A stretch of 16,867 nucleotides of DNA from an uncultured Clostridium sp. (GCA_900553865.1 USFC01000028.1:1-16867), one strand, 5' to 3'; positions 6,491-13,608 are shown, counted from the first letter of the stretch. Made by a program: numbers and translations. The notes: generated from the sequence alone by a model not told the origin.

Positions 6491-7792
6491 TTACATAATT
6501 TTTCCTATTAAATCATAACCACTTGCTTTGGTTATTTTACATTTAACGAATTTTCCTTCTAGTGCTTTATCTACCATTTCTATGTAAATCAATCCATCTA
6601 TATCTGGAACTTCTCTATAGCTTCTTCCTACATAATATTTTCCGTCAAATGTTTTTGTTTCTATTAATACTTCCAATTCTTTTCCTACCATTTCTTCCTG
6701 AGTTTCACTGGCTATTTTTTGTTGAAGACTCATTATTTTATTATATCTACTTTTCTTTGTCATAGGATGAATTTGATTTTCCATTTTCTCTGCTGGTGTT
6801 CCTTCTTCTTTAGAAAAACTAAACGCTCCTAATCTTTCAAATCTTGCAGCTTTAACAAAATCGTATAATTCTTCAAAATCTTCCTTTGTTTCGCCTGGAA
6901 ATCCTACCATTATGGTTGTACGAATCACTACTTCTGGAATTTCTTTTCTTAATCTTTTTATTAGAGTTTTTATTGTTTCTCCATTACTTTTTCTATTCAT
7001 TCTTTTTAAAACACTATTAGATATATGTTGAATTGGAATGTCAAAGTATTTGCAAATTTTATTTTCATTTTTTACGACTTCTATTAATTCATCTGTAATT
7101 GTTTCTGGATATGCATATAAAAATCTAATCCATTTTAATTTTTCTATTTTGCAAAGTTCTTTAAGTAATTCTGCTAGCTTAGATTCTCCATATATATCTA
7201 TTCCATATTTTGTAGTATCTTGTGCTATTACAATTAGCTCCTCATAGCCTTCATTTGCAAGCTTTTTAGCTTCTTTTATTACATCTTCCATTTTTCTACT
7301 TACAAATGGACCACGTATTTTTGGTATTGCACAATATGTGCAAAAATTGCTACAACCTTCTGCTATTCTTAAATATGCAAAATTGTTTCCTGTTGTAATT
7401 ACTCTATCTAAAAAATCTAAACTATCCTTATTTTCTTTTTCTGATTTTAATATTGTTTCTATTTGCTCCCATATTGTGTTATATGAACTATATTTTATCC
7501 ATAAATCTACTTCTGGAATTGCTTTTGAAAGCTCTTCTTTATATCTTTCTACCAAGCATCCCATTACTATTAAATATTTACATCTTTTTTTCTTATATTC
7601 TGCCATTTCTAAAATAGTATTTATTGCCTCTTCTTTTGCTGGACCTATGAATCCACATGTATTTATTACTAGCACATCTGCATCTTCTTCATTATTTACT
7701 ATTTTGTATCCATTTTCTTTAAATAGACCAATTGTCATTTCTGTATCTACTAAATTTTTACTGCATCCTAAATGTACAAATCCTACGTTCAT
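6491..7792 (-). CDS. rimO: ribosomal protein S12 methylthiotransferase RimO
   Basis: A 433-residue radical-SAM methylthiotransferase that adds a methylthio group to a conserved aspartate of ribosomal protein S12. All three parts are present. The N-terminal UPF0004 domain carries the auxiliary [4Fe-4S] cysteines C10, C46 and C79 (HLGCSKN, NTCGF, VMGCL). The radical-SAM domain carries CSNFCTYC (C147, C151, C154). A C-terminal TRAM domain of about 65 residues ends the protein. The HLGCSKNLVD start and CAIPKIRGPF context fit RimO rather than the tRNA enzyme MiaB. The start is supported by AGGAAGGA 8 bases upstream. It is the last gene of the hslO-pth-rng-gmk unit, 80 bases after the gmk-like stop, with the 31-bp repeat in that gap. 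Confidence 0.95.
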   Translation of the reverse strand: MNVGFVHLGCSKNLVDTEMTIGLFKENGYKIVNNEEDADVLVINTCGFIGPAKEEAINTILEMAEYKKKRCKYLIVMGCLVERYKEELSKAIPEVDLWIKYSSYNTIWEQIETILKSEKENKDSLDFLDRVITTGNNFAYLRIAEGCSNFCTYCAIPKIRGPFVSRKMEDVIKEAKKLANEGYEELIVIAQDTTKYGIDIYGESKLAELLKELCKIEKLKWIRFLYAYPETITDELIEVVKNENKICKYFDIPIQHISNSVLKRMNRKSNGETIKTLIKRLRKEIPEVVIRTTIMVGFPGETKEDFEELYDFVKAARFERLGAFSFSKEEGTPAEKMENQIHPMTKKSRYNKIMSLQQKIASETQEEMVGKELEVLIETKTFDGKYYVGRSYREVPDIDGLIYIEMVDKALEGKFVKCKITKASGYDLIGKIM

Positions 7793-7844
7793 TTCTTGTT
7801 TCCTTCCTATCTTCCTTCATCATCTTCTTTAATTTTTACTTTGT

Positions 7845-7875
7845 TGACGCAAAAAGAAACGTCCCAAATGCGTCA
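7845..7875. repeat. 31-bp palindromic repeat, copy 1
   Basis: TGACGCA (7845-7851) and TGCGTCA (7869-7875) are a perfect 7-bp inverted pair around a 17-base centre containing AAACGTCCC. It matches 10445-10475 at 29 of 31 positions. The TGA stop of the gmk-like gene (7873-7875, minus) is the last three bases of the repeat. Confidence 0.85.
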
Positions 7876-8481
7876 TTTTTTCACATATTCAATAATTTTG
7901 TTTACACATTTTTTTAAATCATAATTTTCAAAGGTTTCAAATTCTGAAATTCCTGCCTCTTTTAATTTTTCTGCTGAAAAATCTCTATTATCCGCTTCTA
8001 ATCTTCTTTCCATTTCTTCAAAATTCGGTTTTGCCTGCTGCATCTCCCTTGCAACAGCTCTTTTCCTTCGCTCTTCTTCACTTATGCAAATATACACAGG
8101 AACCATTTCTAAACTTTTTTCCGGATGATTTTCTAAATATTTTAAGATGTTAGTATATGACTGCAAGGTTCCTATACTTAAAAAATCGCCTGCTTGCTCC
8201 CACTGTTTATCTGCTATTGTTGCGTATGTCCAAACGTCTTTTTCTCCATTTTTATTTATCACCTTGTAATTTCTACTTTCCATTACTTTTTGTTCATCTT
8301 GCAATTGGTTAAATTCATCACTTGTTATAAAATTATATTCTCTACCTTGAACTTCCCCATCTCTCATTGGCCTTGTTGTATAAGGAATATACAAATTGGT
8401 ATTTATTTTTTCTTTCAATTTTTGATATACTGTATCTTTTCCTGCTGAACTCTTTCCCATTATATAAATAAATTTTGACAT
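7873..8481 (-). CDS. guanylate kinase-like P-loop kinase
   Basis: Encodes 202 residues, the size of guanylate kinase (GMP + ATP to GDP + ADP). The P-loop GKSSAGKDT (residues 9-17) has Asp at 16 where GMK has Ser/Thr (usual GPSGSGKST). The GMP-binding region is recognisable as YTTRPMRDGEVQGREYNFI (about 34-52), close to GMK's TTRxPRxGE. The lid/arm part EERRKRAVAREM and the following RRLEADNRDF also fit. The usual NYYGT segment is replaced by RNYKVINKNGEKDVWTY. It is therefore either a diverged GMK or a paralogue with another nucleotide substrate, and I give no gene symbol. AAAGGAA lies 6 bases before the start. It sits between rng and rimO in one direction, with a 47-base gap to rng. Its stop codon lies inside the 31-bp repeat. 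Confidence 0.82.
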   Translation of the reverse strand: MSKFIYIMGKSSAGKDTVYQKLKEKINTNLYIPYTTRPMRDGEVQGREYNFITSDEFNQLQDEQKVMESRNYKVINKNGEKDVWTYATIADKQWEQAGDFLSIGTLQSYTNILKYLENHPEKSLEMVPVYICISEEERRKRAVAREMQQAKPNFEEMERRLEADNRDFSAEKLKEAGISEFETFENYDLKKCVNKIIEYVKK

Positions 8482-8528
8482 TTTTATTTCCTTTCCACAG
8501 GTTTATTTTTCCTATTCAAAAGCTCCTT

Positions 8529-9734
8529 TTATTCTCCACTAAACATATGCTTTCTTGTTATTTCTAACAAACTTAGTTTAGTAAAATCTACAATTTGTGT
8601 TTTTGCCCTATCTGCTTTCAAAGAATTTTTTAGTAAATTCATTATTTCTTCTCTACTGCTTTCTTCATTCATATCTATGTAATCTATAATAATTATTCCA
8701 CCTATATCTCGTAGTCTTAATTGTTTTGCAATTTCTATACTTGCTTCTTTATTTACTTTTAACGCTGTTTTTTCTATATTTTCTTTTCCAGTAAATTTAC
8801 CTGAATTTACATCTATTGCTGTTAATGCTTCTGTTTTATCTATTGTGATAAATCCTCCACATTTAAGCCATATTTTTCTTTTTGATATTTTTTCTATTTG
8901 ACTATTCAAATCATATCTATTTTCTATTCCTTCTTCTACAAATTCTACTTTTATTGTTACATCTTCTTGCAAGCTTTTTAGAATTTGCTCTATATCTTTT
9001 TGTAGTTTCTTATTATTTACATATATTTTTTCTAATTTATTGTCTACAATATCTAATAAAATTTTTTCTAAAATTGTATCGCTCTTTTTTATTATTTTTG
9101 GTACTTTATCATCTGAATTTAAAAATTCTTTTTGTATATTTTCCAACTCTTTTAATGTGTGTTCTATGTCCTTTTTTATTTTACTTTCTTCTTTTCCTTC
9201 TGCTGCTGTTCGAATTATAATACCTATTTTTTTATCTTTTTTAACATTCTCTACAATATTTATTAATCTATTTTTTTCTTGCTCATCTTCAATTTTTTGA
9301 GAAACTGTAATAAAATCATTTTCTGGAAGAATTACAACAAATCTTCCTGGTACTTGTATATTAGTGCTTACCCTAGCGCCTTTTATATTGTTACTATCTT
9401 TTTTCACTTGTACTAGCACTTTTTGATTTGGTTTTATATAATCTTTTATTTTGTACTTTTCTAATTCTTCTTCCTTATTTCCAGTTACATTACTTTTTTT
9501 AGGCAAAATATCTCGTATATGTAAAAACGCATTTTTTTCTGCACCTATATCTACAAAAGCTGCTTGCATTCCTATTAAAACATCTGTAACTTTGCCTACA
9601 TATATGTTCCCTTCTAAACGCTTTTTATCTTCTACTTCCTTGTAATATTCTTTTAAAACGCCATCTTCTAATATACTAATTTCTTTTAAATCTTGTTTTT
9701 GAACAACAATTAATTCTTGCATACCTAATTTCAT
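8529..9734 (-). CDS. rng: RNase E/G family endoribonuclease without the zinc-link
   Basis: Encodes 401 residues. An N-terminal S1 RNA-binding domain (about 40-125, NIYVGKVTDVLIGMQAAFVD) is followed by the RNase H-like catalytic core. The metal-binding aspartates are D308 (TAIDVNSGKF) and D351 (IIIIDYIDM), 43 residues apart as D303 and D346 are in E. coli RNase E. It should cut single-stranded AU-rich RNA in rRNA maturation and mRNA decay. The protein ends at ITRKHMFSGE, just before the place where relatives carry the CPxCxG zinc-link that joins dimers; this and the small domain after it are absent, and no shifted frame restores them. The start is uncertain: ATG 9734 directly follows an in-frame TGA, and neither it nor the fifth-codon ATG has a Shine-Dalgarno site. 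A long hairpin precedes the gene. Confidence 0.9.
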   Translation of the reverse strand: MKLGMQELIVVQKQDLKEISILEDGVLKEYYKEVEDKKRLEGNIYVGKVTDVLIGMQAAFVDIGAEKNAFLHIRDILPKKSNVTGNKEEELEKYKIKDYIKPNQKVLVQVKKDSNNIKGARVSTNIQVPGRFVVILPENDFITVSQKIEDEQEKNRLINIVENVKKDKKIGIIIRTAAEGKEESKIKKDIEHTLKELENIQKEFLNSDDKVPKIIKKSDTILEKILLDIVDNKLEKIYVNNKKLQKDIEQILKSLQEDVTIKVEFVEEGIENRYDLNSQIEKISKRKIWLKCGGFITIDKTEALTAIDVNSGKFTGKENIEKTALKVNKEASIEIAKQLRLRDIGGIIIIDYIDMNEESSREEIMNLLKNSLKADRAKTQIVDFTKLSLLEITRKHMFSGE

Positions 9735-9769
9735 TCATCGTTTGAAAAAGAATTAAATCTGGGCAATGA

Positions 9770-9832
9770 AAATTTTATTTAAAAGGCAAGGGTGCATACT
9801 TTGTGTATGTAACCGCGTTTTAAACAAAATTT
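9770..9832 (-). promoter_or_regulatory. long hairpin leader before the RNase E/G gene
   Basis: In the 140-base pth-rng gap, 9770-9784 pairs with 9818-9832 over 15 bp. The only imperfect pair is A-C on plus but U-G on minus, so the fold is fully paired in the transcribed strand. Within it GGTTaCATAC and GTATGcACC form an inner stem with an ACAAA loop. The structure ends 36 bases before the rng ATG. No T-run follows, so it is not a normal terminator. Confidence 0.6.
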
Positions 9833-9874
9833 GAAGCAGACAAAATTGTAATTATTTTCCAAACTTTCCCTTTC

Positions 9875-10432
9875 TTAATTAAATTTATTCATAGCCGTAT
9901 CAATTCCATCTTTTATAATTGAAACCATAGCTTTTGCAGCCTTTGTAGTACCTTCATCTAACATGCTTATTTCTTCTTCAGGAATAGCGCCTATAACATA
10001 ATTTATCATATCGTCTTTATATTTAGGCTTTCCTATGCCTACTCTAATTCGAGCAAAATTTTCTGTTTGAAGCTCTACAATAACAGATTTCATTCCATTG
10101 TGTGAACCACTACTACCTTTTTTTCTAATTTTTATTTTACTTGGCTCAATATCAATGTCATCATATATAACGAAAACATTTTCCATTGGAATTTTATAAA
10201 AATTAACAACTTGAACAATTGATTTTCCACTTAAATTCATATAAGTTTGAGGTTTTAGTAAAATGACTTTTTCATTTTCTATAAAACCTTCGCCATATAA
10301 AGCATCAAATTTCTTCTTATTAACTTCAATATTATATTCTTTTGCTATTTTATTTACAGTATTAAATCCCATATTGTGTCTAGTTTTGCTATACTCTTCC
10401 TCTGGATTTCCAAGTCCTACTATTAAATACAT
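9875..10432 (-). CDS. pth: peptidyl-tRNA hydrolase
   Basis: Encodes 185 residues, the usual Pth length. It releases peptides from prematurely dissociated peptidyl-tRNA in the cytoplasm. All active-site residues are present: N9 in GLGNP, the catalytic H19 in TRHN, N66 in YMNLSG, D91/D92 in YDDIDIEPSKIKIR and N112 in GSHNGMKS. The start has AGGAGG (10437-10442) only 4 bases upstream, slightly close. That ribosome site is 2 bases from the end of the 31-bp palindromic repeat separating pth from hslO, so a hairpin there would lie directly against the initiation region. It is co-directional with hslO upstream (32-base gap) and rng downstream, and is probably transcribed from the promoter before hslO. 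Confidence 0.96.
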   Translation of the reverse strand: MYLIVGLGNPEEEYSKTRHNMGFNTVNKIAKEYNIEVNKKKFDALYGEGFIENEKVILLKPQTYMNLSGKSIVQVVNFYKIPMENVFVIYDDIDIEPSKIKIRKKGSSGSHNGMKSVIVELQTENFARIRVGIGKPKYKDDMINYVIGAIPEEEISMLDEGTTKAAKAMVSIIKDGIDTAMNKFN

Positions 10433-10444
10433 TTTTCCTCCTAG

Positions 10445-10475
10445 TGACGCAAAATGAAACGTCCCTAATGCGTCA
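10445..10475. repeat. 31-bp palindromic repeat, copy 2
   Basis: TGACGCA (10445-10451) and TGCGTCA (10469-10475) bracket a 17-base centre that differs from copy 1 (7845) at two positions. The hslO stop codon TAG (10465-10467, minus) lies inside it, and the pth ribosome site begins 2 bases beyond it. Confidence 0.85.
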
Positions 10476-11337
10476 TAATTTTTTTTAAATCTTCTTCACT
10501 AAATTCATATTTTTTATTGCAAAAATGACAAACTATTTCTGCTTTTTTATCTTCCTCTAATATTTTTGTTAGTTCTTCTTTTCCTACTGTTTTTAAGGCT
10601 GCTTTCATTTTTTCTTTTGAGCAATTGCATTTATATTCTGGCTTTCTTTCATCTTTTAAAACCTTTATATTTTCATCTCCTGTTATATCTTTTGCTATAT
10701 CTAATAAGCTCATTTTTTCGTCTAACATTTGACTTATTGGCTTTGCTTCTTTTAGCCTGTTTTCTAATATAAATAATTCATCTTCAGTCGCATCTGGCAT
10801 TGATGTTACTATAAAGCCTCCTGCACTTTTTACACCATTTTTATCTACAAGAACTCCTAATGCTACTGCAGTGTTCTTTTGCTCTGATATATAATAATAA
10901 TTTGCAAAATCCTCTGCAATTTCTCCTGTTACTAATTTTGACATTCCAACATATGGTTCTTTTAAGCCTATATCTTTTATTACATATAAAAATCCATCTT
11001 TTCCTACTGCTGTTCCTACATCTAATTTTCCGTCTTTTCTCAATGGTACATCTACTGCTGGATTTGCAACATACCCTTTTACCTTTAAATTACTATCTGA
11101 GGTTACTATAATACTTCCTATTGGTCCATTTCCTTTTATTTGTAAAGTTAAGCTGTCTTCTTCCTCTTTTGTGTTAGATGACATTAGCACAGCCATTGTT
11201 AAACATCTGCCAAGTGCTGCTGTTGCAACTGGGCTTAAATCATGTATTTTTCTTGCCTCTTCTACTAATTTAGTAGTTGAAACACAAGTTATATTTATTT
11301 TCCCATTATATGCTAAAAATTTCTCTATTTTATCCAT
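10465..11337 (-). CDS. hslO: Hsp33 redox-regulated chaperone
   Basis: Encodes 290 residues, the normal length. Hsp33 is a cytoplasmic holdase activated when its zinc-bound cysteines are oxidised. The N-terminal body shows conserved family stretches (RCLTMAVLMSS, QIKGNGPIGSI, GFIVTSMPDA). The C-terminal zinc switch is CNC (C237, C239) and CHFC (C270, C273), the expected CxC...CxxC pattern, so the redox switch is intact. AAAGGAAA lies about 7 bases before the start, and an extended -10 promoter is just upstream. It is the first gene of the hslO-pth-rng-gmk-rimO run. The final residues (MTH and stop) are encoded by the 31-bp repeat, so the natural C-terminus may have been slightly altered by the repeat. 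Confidence 0.96.
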   Translation of the reverse strand: MDKIEKFLAYNGKINITCVSTTKLVEEARKIHDLSPVATAALGRCLTMAVLMSSNTKEEEDSLTLQIKGNGPIGSIIVTSDSNLKVKGYVANPAVDVPLRKDGKLDVGTAVGKDGFLYVIKDIGLKEPYVGMSKLVTGEIAEDFANYYYISEQKNTAVALGVLVDKNGVKSAGGFIVTSMPDATEDELFILENRLKEAKPISQMLDEKMSLLDIAKDITGDENIKVLKDERKPEYKCNCSKEKMKAALKTVGKEELTKILEEDKKAEIVCHFCNKKYEFSEEDLKKIMTH

Positions 11338-11378
11338 TAGTCTTTTTCCTTTCTTCTATTTTTTTACAATTCCTACAT

Positions 11379-11387
11379 ATTATAGCA
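11379..11387 (-). promoter_or_regulatory. extended -10 promoter for hslO
   Basis: TGCTATAAT on the minus strand (TATAAT at 11379-11384 with TGC before it). There is no good -35 at 16-18 bases, which extended -10 promoters can tolerate. It lies 42 bases before the hslO ATG and just beyond the tagO-like terminator. Confidence 0.6.
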
Positions 11388-11416
11388 TATTTTTTATAAA
11401 TTTCATAGTACTATAT

Positions 11417-11457
11417 ATTACCCCTACCAATTTTTTTGCTAACTTGGCAGGGGTAAT
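11417..11457 (-). terminator. hairpin ending the tagO-like transcript
   Basis: ATTACCCCT plus CCAA (11417-11430) pairs with TTGG plus AGGGGTAAT (11444-11457). The one imperfect pair is A-C on plus and U-G on minus. The following minus sequence is AT-rich rather than a clean T-run, so strength is uncertain. The ATTACCCC stem base resembles that of the leuS terminator at 3327. Confidence 0.6.
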
Positions 11458-11463
11458 TTACTT

Positions 11464-12567
11464 TTATTTATTGTTTTCTTCCTTATTTTCTTCTTCTTTT
11501 AATTTAAAGAATTCTCTATATCCTATAAATATTACTGCTATAAGCATTAATGCAAATGAAAGTGCTTTCCATATATCACTTTCAAATAGTATAACTGCAA
11601 ACATTCCACATGCTGCACTAACTCCATATAGTAATAAAACTGCTTCTTTTTGTGTAAAACCTTTCGCTATTAATTTATGATGCAAATGTCCTTTGTCTGC
11701 CTGAAATATTGCTTTTATTGATTTGCCTTTTGCAACTCTTCTTACTATTGCAGATAAAGTATCAAATATAGGCAAGCCTAAAACAATAATTGGCAACACT
11801 ATCACAAAGGCTGTTGCAGTTTTTGCAACTCCCAATATTGAAACTATTGAAAGCGCAAATCCTATAAAATTTGAACCTATATCTCCTATAAACGTTTTAG
11901 CTGGGTTAAAATTAAATGGTAAAAAGCCTGATAATGCTCCAATTAGTGCTGTTATCAATATAATCGCTACTAATGGTGAACCATTTAATGCAAATATTAT
12001 TAATAATGATATACAAGAAATTATTGAAATTCCTGTAGACAAGCCATCTAAACCATCTATTAAATTTATTGCATTTGTTATTCCAACTATCCAACCCATT
12101 GTTAATATTATTGAAAACACATTACCTATCACAATATTTCCTTCAAAAAATGGTATGTTCAAATTATCTATTCTTATTCCACTGGCAACCACTATAGCTG
12201 CTGCTATTGTTTGCCCTAAAAGTTTTACAAGTGGATGTATTCCTTTTATATCGTCAAAAAAGCAAAATGTGCTTAACATCAAAATTCCACCCAAGAAGCC
12301 TAATAATTTTCCTATATAATTTTCTGGTCCAAATATATTTATATTTCCTTCTATTGAAGAAGTAATTAGTAAATAAATACTTGAAACTAAAAAGCCAATA
12401 ATAATAGCAGGCCCACCAAATTTAGGCATTGCCTTGTTGTGCATTCTTCTATTATCTTTTGGAATATCCATTGCTCCTATCTTTTTTGCGATTCTAATTG
12501 TGTATGGCGTTAGTACAAATGATGTAATAAACGCAAGTAAAAAGGCAATTGCTATATCTCCCCACAT
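11464..12567 (-). CDS. tagO: TagO/WecA-type undecaprenyl-phosphate GlcNAc-1-phosphate transferase
   Basis: Encodes 367 residues from ATG 12567, chosen because AGGAGGT lies 6 bases upstream; a further ATG at 12588 would place that site inside the gene. It is a polytopic inner-membrane enzyme with about 10-11 hydrophobic helices. The signatures are RRMHNKAMPKFGG (40-52), DD at 105-106, NAINLIDGLDG (165-175), FIGDIGSN with D229, and DKGHLHHKL (291-299). The histidine-rich HLHH loop places it with TagO/WecA/RgpG enzymes, which move GlcNAc-1-phosphate from UDP-GlcNAc to undecaprenyl phosphate to start teichoic acid or other wall polymers, rather than with MraY. The C-terminus is a charged Lys/Glu tail. 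It has its own promoter, whose -35 overlaps the recO terminator. The exact polymer made is not known from this window, so the symbol marks the family. Confidence 0.88.
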   Translation of the reverse strand: MWGDIAIAFLLAFITSFVLTPYTIRIAKKIGAMDIPKDNRRMHNKAMPKFGGPAIIIGFLVSSIYLLITSSIEGNINIFGPENYIGKLLGFLGGILMLSTFCFFDDIKGIHPLVKLLGQTIAAAIVVASGIRIDNLNIPFFEGNIVIGNVFSIILTMGWIVGITNAINLIDGLDGLSTGISIISCISLLIIFALNGSPLVAIILITALIGALSGFLPFNFNPAKTFIGDIGSNFIGFALSIVSILGVAKTATAFVIVLPIIVLGLPIFDTLSAIVRRVAKGKSIKAIFQADKGHLHHKLIAKGFTQKEAVLLLYGVSAACGMFAVILFESDIWKALSFALMLIAVIFIGYREFFKLKEEENKEENNK

Positions 12568-12573
12568 AAATTT

Positions 12574-12580
12574 ACCTCCT
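12574..12580 (-). promoter_or_regulatory. ribosome binding site setting the tagO-like start
   Basis: AGGAGGT lies 6 bases before ATG 12567. It falls inside the reading frame opened by the ATG at 12588, which it therefore argues against. Confidence 0.8.
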
Positions 12581-12591
12581 ATTTGCATTTC

Positions 12592-12620
12592 AATATATCA
12601 TAAAAATTAAAAGAATACAA
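12592..12620 (-). promoter_or_regulatory. tagO-like gene promoter overlapping the recO terminator
   Basis: On the minus strand TTGTAT (12615-12620), a 17-base spacer and TATATT (12592-12597) with an upstream TG (TGATATATT). The -35 box is part of the second arm of the recO terminator hairpin. Confidence 0.55.
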
Positions 12621-12639
12621 TATTTTATTTGTATTCTTT
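12605..12639 (-). terminator. recO terminator, partly inside the coding sequence
   Basis: AAAGAATACAA (minus, 12639-12629) and TTGTATTCTTT (12620-12610) form a perfect 11-bp stem with an 8-base loop, followed by TTAATTTTTA on the minus strand. The first arm encodes the last recO residues, and the recO TAA (12625-12627) is in the loop. Confidence 0.75.
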
Positions 12640-13335
12640 CTCTAATTTTAGGTTTGTATATAGTTTACTTATCATTTCTAATTGTTTTTTATTTTCTTCT
12701 GACATATCAAACGAAAATATTTTTTTAGCTGGTGCTTTAATTATATATGTAATTGCCATTTTTGTTGACTCTGATATTTGAATTGCTCCTGTATCTTGTT
12801 TGCCACAGTTTTCACATTTAAAACCATTATCTTTTAAACTAAAATAATGTAAATTTTCTTTTGTATTGCAGTTTACACATGAGTCTATTCTTGGGGTAAA
12901 ACCTAACAAGCACATTAAACGCAACTTAAAAATTGATATAACAAAATCTAAATCCATATCTGTTTTCGCTATTACATATAAAGTATTTAAGTATAACTGC
13001 AAAATTTTATATGTATTTTGATTCTCATCTGTTACATCTTGTATTATTTTCGTTATGTTTGCTGCACATTCTAGCTTATCTAAATCTATTCTAATATTGT
13101 AAAATACTTCTATTGTATCACAGGAATTTAAAGTATATGTGTTGTTTCCTTTAAATAGCATATATTCACCAAAACACAAAAATTGAGTGCCTGCCATTAA
13201 CTGACTTTTAGGCCTTCTTGCACCTTTTGCGGAACACCCAATTTTTCCATTTGGCGTTAATATAGTTACCATTTTGTCAAAATCACCCATATTATTTTCT
13301 GCAATTATTATTCCCTTAGTTTTTATACTTCCCAT
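12625..13335 (-). CDS. recO: DNA repair protein RecO
   Basis: Encodes 236 residues. RecO anneals SSB-coated single strands and, with RecR, loads RecA in gap repair. The N-terminal OB-fold is recognisable (KTKGIIIAENNMGDFDKMVTIL, then the basic KGARRPKSQL). A helical middle follows, then the zinc-binding insert CVNC (C153, C156) and CENC (C174, C177), with ISESTKMAITYII in the C-terminal helices. Length is normal. AAAGGA lies 6 bases before the start. The yqzL stop is only 15 bases upstream, so era, yqzL and recO are one transcript, an arrangement known from Bacillus. The last codons also form the first arm of the terminator. Confidence 0.94.
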   Translation of the reverse strand: MGSIKTKGIIIAENNMGDFDKMVTILTPNGKIGCSAKGARRPKSQLMAGTQFLCFGEYMLFKGNNTYTLNSCDTIEVFYNIRIDLDKLECAANITKIIQDVTDENQNTYKILQLYLNTLYVIAKTDMDLDFVISIFKLRLMCLLGFTPRIDSCVNCNTKENLHYFSLKDNGFKCENCGKQDTGAIQISESTKMAITYIIKAPAKKIFSFDMSEENKKQLEMISKLYTNLKLEKEYK

Positions 13336-13350
13336 ATTACGTCCTTTATC

Positions 13351-13527
13351 TTATTTATTGTATGTGTCTATTCCTATATTTTCTCCTAAATTTGGAGTTT
13401 TCTTTTCTTCTGTTAATAGTAAATCTCGTTTTAACTTTTTTTCCATGTTTTCTACTTCCACAAACTCTAAATAGGAATTTATATTCCCAGTATTTTTAAA
13501 CGTATTCCATGCTAACTGTTTTATCAT
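13351..13527 (-). CDS. yqzL: YqzL-like small protein
   Basis: A 58-residue gene lying between era and recO, short enough to be missed by length cutoffs. AAAGGAGT lies 8 bases before ATG 13527. The N-terminal half, AWNTFKNTGNINSYLEFVE (residues 6-24), matches my recollection of the YqzL pattern, in which a Trp-x-x-Phe core is followed by TGNIxxYL and an acidic residue. The rest (EKKLKRDLLLTEEKKTP) is charged and less conserved. B. subtilis yqzL occupies the same place beside recO and era, which supports the call. Function is unknown. It is 81 bases from era and 15 bases from recO, with no terminator between. Confidence 0.85.
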   Translation of the reverse strand: MIKQLAWNTFKNTGNINSYLEFVEVENMEKKLKRDLLLTEEKKTPNLGENIGIDTYNK

Positions 13528-13608
13528 ACACTTACACTCCTTTATGCTATTTTTTCTTTGCTCTTATTTTTTACTTTTTTACCTATTTTATACTTGGAAA
13601 GTTATGGT

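Noticed and set aside
7338..7832. A 164-codon open frame on the plus strand
   Set aside because: It is antisense to rimO, including the radical-SAM cysteine region, and rich in Ser/Phe/Leu as expected from reverse-complemented AT-rich coding DNA.
11723..12319. A 198-codon open frame on the plus strand
   Set aside because: It lies wholly opposite the tagO-like gene, whose motifs are unmistakable; it has no ribosome site and reads as low-complexity Ile/Pro/Asn sequence.
11464..12567. Considered MraY (phospho-MurNAc-pentapeptide transferase)
   Set aside because: The DKGHLHHKL loop, the RRMHNKAMPKFGG region and the lack of mur/fts neighbours fit TagO/WecA enzymes instead.
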